Below are positions 1 through 5,289 of a stretch of 6,016 bases of DNA, piece by piece; the first letter of the stretch is position 1, and each line of letters starts with the position of its first letter. The stretch is from JAHEYF01 sp045805185 (GTDB lineage Bacteria; Bacteroidota; Bacteroidia; B-17B0; Aurantibacillaceae), in NCBI GenBank assembly GCA_045805185.1, contig JBJMLS010000052.1, forward strand, positions 1 through 6,016. Reading direction: 5' to 3'. Below the pieces are notes generated by a model. It ran no database searches and was not told where the DNA came from. It saw only the letters and a list, made by a program, of their open reading frames with translations. Position numbers and translations under genes: made by a program.

Positions 1-1
1 A

Positions 2-1270
2 GAAGTGAATACCGAGCATCCGCAAAAGCGCGATATTGTTGAAACGGTTTCTGCCAATGGTAAGATACAGCCCGAAGTTGAGGTCAAGATCTCATCCGAT
101 GTTTCCGGAGAGATCATTGAACTATTTGTAAAGGAAGGTGACCGTGTGAAAAAAGGCGACCTGCTTTGCCGTATTAAACCCGACCTGTATGAATCCGCGC
201 TGGAACGGGTGAGCGCCACAGTAAACGGGTCTAAGGCAAATCTTCAAAACACCAAGGCGCAACTGGAACAGGCAAAAGCGAATTTTGTAAATGCGGAAGC
301 CAGCTTTAACCGGAACAAAAAATTGTTCGAGCAAAACGCGATCTCCCAGCAGGATTTTGACGTAAGCAAGGCGCAGTACGAATCGGCAAAGGCCCAGGTT
401 AAGGCTGCGGAGGAAACAGTAAAAGGATCGGAATACAACATCAATAGCGCGGAGGCTTCCTTAAAAGAAGCCAGCGAGAATCTCTCCAAAACACTGATCC
501 ATGCTCCGGTGGATGGAACCATCAGTAAGCTGAACAAGGAACGTGGCGAAAGGGTAGTGGGAACAGCACAAATGGAAGGAACAGAGATTATGCGATTGGC
601 CAACCTGAACGAAATGGAAGTGAGCGTTGAGGTGAATGAGAACGATATTGTGCGTGTGAAAAAGAACGATACCACCAACATAGAAGTTGACGCCTACGGT
701 GAGCGCAAGTTCAAGGGAATAGTGACCGAGGTTGCCAATAGTGCGAATACAGTAGGTCTAACCGCCGACCAGGTAACAAATTTTACCGTGAAGATCCGGA
801 TATTGCAGGAGTCGTATAAAGATCTTATTTCTGAAAGCTCACCTGCTCCTTTTCGTCCTGGAATGAGCGCCGCGGTGGAAATACAAACACGACGGGTGAC
901 CAATGCCATATCTGTTCCGATCCAGGCGGTGACAACGCGAATTGATTCCTCTAAACTGGAAAAAGGAAATAAGGAAGGTAAAAACGATTTCGGAGATGTA
1001 GTAGTAAGAAATGAAAAAGAAGAAAAGGCCAACGCAAAGAAAGAAGTAAAACCCGAGGAAGTGGTATTTGTAGTGAAAGACGGAAAGGCAAAAAAAATTC
1101 TTGTGAAGACCGGTGCGCAAAATAACGATCACATTGAAATTTTAAGCGGAATAACTGAAGCAGATGACGTGGTGTCGGGACCTTATGGCGCTATTGCCAA
1201 GAAGCTGAAGGAGGGAACTCCTGTTACCATAGTGGATAAGGATAAAATTTTCCGGTCGGATAAGAAATAG
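2..1270 (+). CDS. Efflux transporter periplasmic adaptor subunit (HlyD/MacA-like membrane fusion protein), 5' partial
   Basis: This encodes the periplasmic adaptor that links an inner-membrane ABC or RND pump to a TolC-type outer-membrane channel. The frame is open to the left edge, and the GTG at 5 reads as an internal Val (…E-V-N-T-E), so the signal anchor and true start lie upstream. Numbering from that GTG, residues 25-60 form the first lipoyl half (VSGEI, then EGDRVKKGDLL). Residues 61-160 are an Ala/Lys/Glu/Gln-rich helical hairpin. The second lipoyl half follows at about 163-188 (IHAPVDGTIS, GERV). A beta-barrel spans about 200-300 (FRPGMSA near 283-289), and a membrane-proximal domain follows to about 412. 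A Lys/Glu-rich segment at about 312-350 interrupts the membrane-proximal region. MacA versus RND-type adaptor cannot be decided because the partner pump is not in the window. The family call is confident; the substrate is unknown. Confidence 0.9.
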   Translation, partial: EVNTEHPQKRDIVETVSANGKIQPEVEVKISSDVSGEIIELFVKEGDRVKKGDLLCRIKPDLYESALERVSATVNGSKANLQNTKAQLEQAKANFVNAEASFNRNKKLFEQNAISQQDFDVSKAQYESAKAQVKAAEETVKGSEYNINSAEASLKEASENLSKTLIHAPVDGTISKLNKERGERVVGTAQMEGTEIMRLANLNEMEVSVEVNENDIVRVKKNDTTNIEVDAYGERKFKGIVTEVANSANTVGLTADQVTNFTVKIRILQESYKDLISESSPAPFRPGMSAAVEIQTRRVTNAISVPIQAVTTRIDSSKLEKGNKEGKNDFGDVVVRNEKEEKANAKKEVKPEEVVFVVKDGKAKKILVKTGAQNNDHIEILSGITEADDVVSGPYGAIAKKLKEGTPVTIVDKDKIFRSDKK

Positions 1271-1275
1271 GACAA

Positions 1276-1292
1276 GGATCAAAAACGGATCC
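1276..1292. repeat. Small 5-bp inverted repeat beside the large palindrome
   Basis: GGATC (1276-1280) and GATCC (1288-1292) are complementary around a 7-base A-rich loop. The stem directly abuts the larger inverted repeat that begins at 1293, just after the adaptor stop codon. It is short enough to occur by chance. On the minus strand the loop gives a TTTTT run just beyond the big stem, but no minus-strand gene is seen that would need a terminator here. Confidence 0.3.
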
Positions 1293-1359
1293 CGACTCCG
1301 CTCGAACTGACGGAGATCTTCTACGCAATGACCGCGGTTCGTCAGTTCGAGCGGAGTCG
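1293..1359. repeat. Intergenic palindromic repeat (REP/MITE-like hairpin element)
   Basis: The left arm CGACTCCGCTCGAACTGACG (1293-1312) is an exact reverse complement of the right arm at 1340-1359, giving a 20-bp perfect stem that a G-T and an A-T pair can extend inward. The central part of about 27 bases contains the 8-bp palindrome ACCGCGGT (1331-1338). It starts 22 bases after the adaptor stop and ends 45 bases before tsaB. Only part of a terminator is seen: a very strong stem, but no T-run after it on the + strand (AGAGAATGACTCTG follows). From memory, the string GTCAGTTCGAGCGGAGTCGA recurs in intergenic regions of many Bacteroidota genomes, which would make this one copy of a dispersed family. 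That recollection is untested here. It may stabilise the adaptor mRNA 3' end or weaken readthrough into tsaB. Confidence 0.8.
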
Positions 1360-1404
1360 AGAGAATGACTCTGTAAAAGTAATTTCAACAACCAATTAAA
1401 ATTT

Positions 1405-2094
1405 TTGTCCGCACTTATTTTAAATATCGAAACGGCAACTACAGCTTGTTCTGTTTGCCTGGCCCAGGATGATGTTATTCTTACATCAAGGGAACTGAAT
1501 AACGGTTATTCTCATTCCGAAAACCTGCATGTGTTTATTGATGAGGTTCTGAAGCAAGCGGGCGTAAGACCGTCTGAACTGAACGCTGTAGCGGTAAGTA
1601 AAGGTCCGGGAAGTTATACCGGCCTTCGCATTGGCGTTAGCGCGGCAAAAGGCCTGTGCTATTCTCTAAGCATACCTTTGATCGGAGTTAATACACTGCA
1701 GAGCATGAGCGCCGGAATGACCCTGCGGCAAAAAAGTGTTGAGGCTTTGTATTGTCCAATGCTGGACGCGAGACGAATGGAAGTGTATTGCGCTCTTTAT
1801 GATGAAAACCTGAAAGAGGTGATTCCAACCTGCGCAAAAATAATCGATGAAAACAGTATTTTAGAATTTTCAAGAGGAAAGAAGGTATTCTTCTTTGGTG
1901 ACGGGGCTGAAAAATGCAAAGAATTTATTGCTGTGCTTCCGGATTCAACGCTTATTCCTGATGTCTTTCCTTCGGCCCTGCAACTGGCAAAACTCAGCTT
2001 TGAAGCGTTCAGGAAAAAAGAATCTGAAAATGTGGCTTACTTCGAGCCTTATTACCTGAAGGAGTTTTTGGGGACTAAGGCTCAGAACGAATAA
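1405..2094 (+). CDS. tsaB: tRNA t6A37 biosynthesis protein TsaB (YeaZ family)
   Basis: TsaB is the dimerisation partner of TsaD. With TsaC/TsaE it builds N6-threonylcarbamoyladenosine at position 37 of ANN-decoding tRNAs in the cytosol. The 229-residue length matches the family. The N-terminus (L-I-L-N-I-E-T-A-T, residues 4-12) is the ASKHA-fold first strand, HSENL lies at 37-41, and the hallmark GPGSYTGLRIG at 67-77. PMLDARRMEVY follows near 118-128. The start is read as TTG: upstream, the frame reaches a TGA at 1366-1368 with no ATG or GTG between, and the next internal Met falls after the hallmark motif. The sequence before it is A/T-rich with no Shine-Dalgarno, usual for Bacteroidota. It lies downstream of the efflux adaptor on the same strand, an order I recall from other Bacteroidota, so cotranscription is plausible. 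Its last 13 bp overlap the opposing DUF2490 gene. Confidence 0.93.
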   Translation: MSALILNIETATTACSVCLAQDDVILTSRELNNGYSHSENLHVFIDEVLKQAGVRPSELNAVAVSKGPGSYTGLRIGVSAAKGLCYSLSIPLIGVNTLQSMSAGMTLRQKSVEALYCPMLDARRMEVYCALYDENLKEVIPTCAKIIDENSILEFSRGKKVFFFGDGAEKCKEFIAVLPDSTLIPDVFPSALQLAKLSFEAFRKKESENVAYFEPYYLKEFLGTKAQNE

Positions 2095-2771
2095 TTATAT
2101 CCCAGCGAAATTATATAGGAGGTAACCGGGTTATTCGAATTGAATTCTTTATTAATAATGTAAGCAAGGTCAATTGAACTGAATTTATTCAGTTCGTAAG
2201 AAGTTCCCAACGAGAACCTGAAATTATTGAATTCGCTTCCTGAAGGCTGGAGATGGTACCACAGATCCCCGCTTACAAAAGGCTGAAATTTTCCATCGGT
2301 AAGATATTTTATCGCGAGCTTATTACGGACATATTTTGAAGGAACCTGCCAGTCTTCACTCACCCCGATATCGTTGAACTGGTTTTGGTAACGCAGGCGG
2401 TAAGTAATCGATAACCTTTCCAGTTTCAATTTGTAAGCGAGATCGAAAAAAAAGCGATGGCGCCTGCTGTACGAATCGTCCAGCCGTCGCTGGTTCAGGA
2501 AGCGGTAGTTGAAGGAAAATCTAAGGTCCTTTAGTTTATAGGAAATGCCTGCGTCGGCGAAATACTTGTAGAGCTCTGTAATGTTTTCATTTAAACGGAT
2601 CTGTGGAGCAAGGGTAACGGAGAGGCGCCTGTCGAGTTTTTTTTCCAGACTGGCGCTTGCCCACAATCCCGCATCTTTATACTGAGCCCTGGCTGAAAAG
2701 CAGAGAAGAACTGCGAGAACAGCGCCGGGGAAATGCTTTAGGAAAGACAGGGAGGCGGATTTTGCGTGCAT
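2082..2771 (-). CDS. DUF2490 family protein, predicted outer-membrane beta-barrel
   Basis: This is a 229-residue exported protein of unknown biochemical role. A signal peptide is visible: a hydrophobic stretch at about 16-26 (GAVLAVLLCFS), then A-R-A before Q30, a typical signal peptidase I site. The mature part is a run of alternating amphipathic strands rich in Tyr/Phe/Arg (for example RFSFNYRFL, LSITYRLRYQNQF, FRFSLGTSYEL, YIISLGYNYSF). It ends in an aromatic Phe, as outer-membrane barrels do for BAM recognition. The overall pattern, including the N-terminal LWASASLEKKL and late INKEFN segments, fits DUF2490. It is the last gene of the minus-strand operon, starting 1 bp after the DUF4956 stop. 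Its 3' end overlaps the end of tsaB tail to tail. The barrel location is inferred from composition; a role as an outer-membrane pore or anchor for the operon product is speculative. Confidence 0.8.
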   Translation of the reverse strand: MHAKSASLSFLKHFPGAVLAVLLCFSARAQYKDAGLWASASLEKKLDRRLSVTLAPQIRLNENITELYKYFADAGISYKLKDLRFSFNYRFLNQRRLDDSYSRRHRFFFDLAYKLKLERLSITYRLRYQNQFNDIGVSEDWQVPSKYVRNKLAIKYLTDGKFQPFVSGDLWYHLQPSGSEFNNFRFSLGTSYELNKFSSIDLAYIINKEFNSNNPVTSYIISLGYNYSF

Positions 2772-2772
2772 G

Positions 2773-3417
2773 TTATTCGTGGTAGTAGATCTTTATCTGC
2801 GCAGCATCCTTTAAGAAATCTATTTTTTGAATAGAGATCCTGTGTACATTAAAGCCTGTGCGCGCACGGATATCCGCAAGCAGCTCCTCTTTTTTATCGG
2901 CCTTTATCAGCTCAATATTCTCATAGATCAGAACCTTCGCCAATTCTTTCTTCATCAGCAAACTGCTCTCGAGCAGGAAAGTGATGATCAATACCACAGC
3001 GTTGATGCCTCCGAGGAAAAGGTATTCCAGGAAATCATCGGCGTCCTTGATCTTGGTCACCGCTGAGGTGAGGCCTATCGCAATACTGAGGAAGAGATAG
3101 GTCATGTCCTTAATGGAAATATCCTCGGTCCGGTAGCGCAGCATGCTGAATACCGCGAAAAGACCAAATGCCGCGCCCATCGACAGATCAACTTTATTCA
3201 GCAGGAAAGAGATCAGGAAAATGATGAGGTTAAAAATGAAGAAAGTAAAAAATAGGTCGCGGTGCTTATAGATCGGATAATATACAAAGCGGATCAGGAT
3301 AAATACTGAGCTGAGATCGATCAGTAACCGCCAGGCAATTTTAGCTCCTACTTTCTGAACGGCAAGAACGCCTTGTGCTGTAGCTTCCTCGCTAACGGAC
3401 TGTAATAATGTAATCAT
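2773..3417 (-). CDS. DUF4956 domain-containing integral membrane protein
   Basis: This is a 214-residue inner-membrane protein. Hydrophobic segments lie at about 31-48, 55-73, 80-93, 104-121 and 132-151, so four or five membrane passes are likely. The strongly conserved block is residues 84-107 (FGLFAVFSMLRYRTEDIS, then IKDMTYLF), which I recognise as the DUF4956 signature. A soluble C-terminal tail (about 155-214), with the pattern of a small alpha/beta domain, follows. DUF4956 proteins are commonly encoded beside VTC-domain polyphosphate polymerases, as here. Eukaryotic VTC complexes use membrane helices to pass nascent polyphosphate across the bilayer, so a channel or anchor role for this protein is a reasonable inference, not shown. 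The start codon is ATG inside the 3' end of the VTC gene (26-bp overlap), and no other Met occurs in the first 75 residues, supporting this start and translational coupling. Confidence 0.88.
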   Translation of the reverse strand: MITLLQSVSEEATAQGVLAVQKVGAKIAWRLLIDLSSVFILIRFVYYPIYKHRDLFFTFFIFNLIIFLISFLLNKVDLSMGAAFGLFAVFSMLRYRTEDISIKDMTYLFLSIAIGLTSAVTKIKDADDFLEYLFLGGINAVVLIITFLLESSLLMKKELAKVLIYENIELIKADKKEELLADIRARTGFNVHRISIQKIDFLKDAAQIKIYYHE

Positions 3418-4162
3418 AATCTACGATGTGTTTAAGTGTGCGTAATTTTTCCTTGAAATTATTTTTTTTCACTTCATGCTGTGTAGCGACAACGCCCATG
3501 CAATATTTACTGATGGAACCTTCGCGGATGTGGTGCTTTTTCATGAGCAGGGTGAAGGGCGAGGCTTTTCTTTTTTCCTGCTTTACCTCCGCTATTACCA
3601 GTTTGTTGAAATTTTTTGTTTTGCCATCCTTGATGAACTCAAGGTCAAGATCGATGGTAAGCCGTTCAGCGCTTTCCTTATTCACAAGGGTAAGCCGGCT
3701 GTAATTCACCCACAGCACGGGCACTAATGAGTTCACATCAAAAGGCAGTTTGCTCTGCAGGAAGAGTCCTGTCTCGCCTTCCCAGTCAGCCGGGGCCTCC
3801 GCTTTTTTGATCCTGTCTTTTATTGTTCGCCCCTTGTTGTTCTTGAATTTTACTTCCAGAAATCCGATGTGGCTTTCCACGTAGGTACGGTGCCTGATCT
3901 TATAACGGTTCAGCTCGCCATTGTGGTGCCGGGTATAAAGAGAGAAATTAGCCGTGTCATAATAAAGTGTCTTGTACCTGCTGATGCGTTTTCCTTCTAC
4001 TTCAAGCACACGGTAGAATGGCTGTGCCTCTTCAAGGATCTCAGAAAGTTGTTTAAGAGAAAAGGTATATTTTGTATCCGTCCTGTCCATCAGCTTCACC
4101 TTGTCCATTTCCCTGAGGCCAATACCTTCGAACTTTCCTAATATGTCATCAACAGGACTCAT
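3392..4162 (-). CDS. VTC domain-containing polyphosphate polymerase-like protein
   Basis: This 256-residue protein is a stand-alone catalytic VTC domain of the CYTH/triphosphate-tunnel superfamily. Such domains polymerise inorganic polyphosphate from a nucleoside triphosphate at the cytosolic membrane face. Tunnel-type residues are visible in order: D26-R27 and K31 in DRTDTKY; the basic strand R86, K88, R90, R92 (RYKIRHR); E103, K105 and K107 (FLEVKFK); then R113 and K116; Y154 and R156; D171, D173 and E175 in LTIDLDLEF; E192 and K194 (AEVK); and S218-K219-Y220. This matches the Lys/Arg tunnel plus metal-binding acidic layout of Vtc4, with no obvious missing position. No SPX domain or membrane segment is present, so DUF4956, encoded immediately downstream with a 26-bp overlap, is the likely membrane partner. 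Its ATG directly abuts the stop of the preceding gene (TAGATG). Making polyphosphate rather than another polymer is a family-based inference. Confidence 0.88.
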   Translation of the reverse strand: MSPVDDILGKFEGIGLREMDKVKLMDRTDTKYTFSLKQLSEILEEAQPFYRVLEVEGKRISRYKTLYYDTANFSLYTRHHNGELNRYKIRHRTYVESHIGFLEVKFKNNKGRTIKDRIKKAEAPADWEGETGLFLQSKLPFDVNSLVPVLWVNYSRLTLVNKESAERLTIDLDLEFIKDGKTKNFNKLVIAEVKQEKRKASPFTLLMKKHHIREGSISKYCMGVVATQHEVKKNNFKEKLRTLKHIVDYDYIITVR

Positions 4163-4639
4163 CTATTTGTATTCGTAAGTGTATTTTTTGTACTGGATGA
4201 GCTTACCTGCTGCGTCAGTTGTTTTCCTTTCGCTTTTCAGGCCTTTGCTATCATAGGTATAGCTGTTCTTCTTGATCAGCTTGTTGGCGCCGTCGTAAAT
4301 CAGCTCTTCGCTTTTCTCACCAAGAGCGTTGTATTTTGCAATGGTCTTTTCCACCAGGGCGTTCTTGTCGTTATATTCTTCTTCCTCACTGATGTCGCCC
4401 ATGCTGTTGTATTTGTACTTCAGCGTCCGCTTCAAGGCTCCCTCTTTAGTGTACTCTGCTTTTTCTGTGGGTTCTCCGTCGCTGTTATAAACTGTTCTTG
4501 AATCGGTAATGGTCTTGCCGTTTTCCGTTTCAGTTACCACAACCTGCCTGATCTTGTTCTTTTTAATTTCCTTTTTACTTTGCGCGCCAGCACTTATCGT
4601 GAGGAGTAAAAAAGTAAGGGCCACAATATATTTTTTCAT
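4163..4639 (-). CDS. Small exported protein with four 26-residue repeats
   Basis: I do not recognise a named family. The 158-residue product has a clear signal peptide: MKK, a hydrophobic core at 5-15, and S-A-G-A before Q20. A short Lys-rich stretch follows (21-31). From residue 51 to 154 the chain is four tandem units with an exact 26-residue period: Y-N/D-x-x-G at 51, 77, 103 and 129; a Glu at 59, 85, 111 and 137; Tyr at 63, 89 and 115 (Thr at 141); Leu at 69, 95, 121 and 147; and a fifth Tyr at 155. This layout resembles beta-hairpin YD/RHS-like or YwqK-like repeats, so an elongated beta structure is likely. It sits 2 bp after the lipoprotein gene and its stop abuts the VTC gene start, so it is an operon member. 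It is charged and probably periplasmic or surface-exposed. It lacks a lipobox and a T9SS domain. Confidence 0.8.
   Translation of the reverse strand: MKKYIVALTFLLLTISAGAQSKKEIKKNKIRQVVVTETENGKTITDSRTVYNSDGEPTEKAEYTKEGALKRTLKYKYNSMGDISEEEEYNDKNALVEKTIAKYNALGEKSEELIYDGANKLIKKNSYTYDSKGLKSERKTTDAAGKLIQYKKYTYEYK
4178..4489 (-). repeat. Four tandem 78-bp coding units (26-residue protein repeat)
   Basis: Units lie at 4412-4489, 4334-4411, 4256-4333 and 4178-4255 within the small exported protein gene. The period is exactly 78 bp with no insertions or deletions, while the DNA and amino acids between the anchor positions have diverged. This points to an old duplication held in register by structure rather than a recent expansion. 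Confidence 0.75.
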
Positions 4640-4641
4640 GC

Positions 4642-5043
4642 TTAGCGTTTTACTGTTATTGTTCCTATATCCTTTACCTCTTTGTTTTTAGTGATCTCTA
4701 CCTCGATTACCTTGGCCTGCTGAGCAGAAGGATCAGTAGCTGTTTGCGCCTGGCTGCTGTATACATAAACGCGGTATTTTCCTTTTCGAAGGTATTTAAA
4801 CTCGAACTCGCCGTTATAATTTGTTTTAATCCTGTCGCCATAGGAAGTATCCTCGCCGTAAATAATATACACATCTTCGTCGCTGCCCGGGTACTCATAA
4901 TTGATGGCGGTGAAATATTTGTCCCAATCCTCTACCCATACCTTGCCCTTAATACTGGCATTTCCTCCTGAGCCAGCCGGTTTTTTACAGGAGAAGAGAA
5001 ACGCCAGGGCCAAAAGAAGACAGGCTAAAAATGTTTTTTTCAT
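4642..5043 (-). CDS. Small lipoprotein with a transthyretin/carboxypeptidase-regulatory-like beta domain
   Basis: The 133-residue product begins MKKTFLACLLLALAF and has a lipobox LFSC with the lipidated Cys at 19. The Cys is followed by KKPAGSGGN rather than an acidic run, so it lacks the surface-export signal described for some Bacteroidota lipoproteins and may face the periplasm. The mature part has the spacing of a transthyretin-like/carboxypeptidase-regulatory domain: I-K-G-K-V at 31-35, D-V-Y-I-I-Y near 57-62, T-N-Y-N-G-E-F-E-F at 74-82, then the L-R-K-G-K-Y-R-V-Y-V strand at 85-94. An acidic loop (D55, E56, D57, E64, D65) lies between strands. The domain is a binding or structural fold, not evidence of peptidase activity. 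It starts 3 bp after the stop of the upstream T9SS gene and ends 2 bp before the next start, so it is cotranscribed. The specific function is unknown. Confidence 0.8.
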   Translation of the reverse strand: MKKTFLACLLLALAFLFSCKKPAGSGGNASIKGKVWVEDWDKYFTAINYEYPGSDEDVYIIYGEDTSYGDRIKTNYNGEFEFKYLRKGKYRVYVYSSQAQTATDPSAQQAKVIEVEITKNKEVKDIGTITVKR

Positions 5044-5046
5044 GTG

Positions 5047-5289
5047 TTATTTTATTACAGTTAATTTACCGGTGCCAATAACAGCCTTGCCGCTGAAAAT
5101 TTTATAAATATAAGTCCCGCTTCCCATGTTTTCCGCGTTTATACTGAATTCATTTCCGCTGCGGGTGACGCTGAACTTCTGCGCCTTTCCCAAAAGATCA
5201 GTGATGTTAACAGAAAGATCAGGGGAAGAGTGATCTGTACCGGTAATGCGAATTGTTGTTGAAGCAGCAAAAGGATTAGGGTAATTGCT
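5047..5289 (-). other. T9SS type A sorting domain (C-terminal ~80 residues)
   Basis: This is the coding segment for the secretion signal recognised by the type IX machinery and normally removed after transit of the outer membrane. It begins at S-N-Y-P-N-P-F, contains the strands T-T-I-R-I and L-S-V-N-I-T-D-L-L-G, and finishes with G-T-Y-I-Y-K-I followed by the short basic end L-T-V-I-K. Both the length of about 80 residues and the motif order are typical. Confidence 0.9.

Noticed and set aside
5..7. GTG as the start of the efflux adaptor
   Set aside because: The frame is open to the window edge, and the protein would lack the signal anchor this family needs, so the codon is most likely internal.
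244..1132. Several minus-strand open frames opposite the efflux adaptor gene (for example 244-681, 694-1032, 839-1132)
   Set aside because: Their translations are low-complexity Ser/Phe/Leu-rich shadows of the Lys/Glu-rich adaptor and overlap one another; no domain or start context supports them.
1293..1385. Intrinsic terminator for the efflux adaptor gene
   Set aside because: The stem is strong but no T-run follows on the + strand; it fits a palindromic repeat better, although some termination or RNA-processing effect remains possible.
2117..2125. AGGAGGTAA, a perfect Shine-Dalgarno-like string on the + strand
   Set aside because: It lies antisense within the conserved C-terminal strand of DUF2490, no coding frame of useful length follows, and Bacteroidota rarely rely on this signal.
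3426..4141. Plus-strand open frames opposite the VTC gene (3426-3704, 3476-3727, 3869-4141)
   Set aside because: They are antisense shadows of a well-conserved catalytic domain and mutually overlapping.
4163..4639. RHS/YD toxin or YwqK-type antitoxin
   Set aside because: The repeat pattern is only loosely similar, the protein is 158 residues with no toxin domain, and no partner toxin or immunity gene is nearby.
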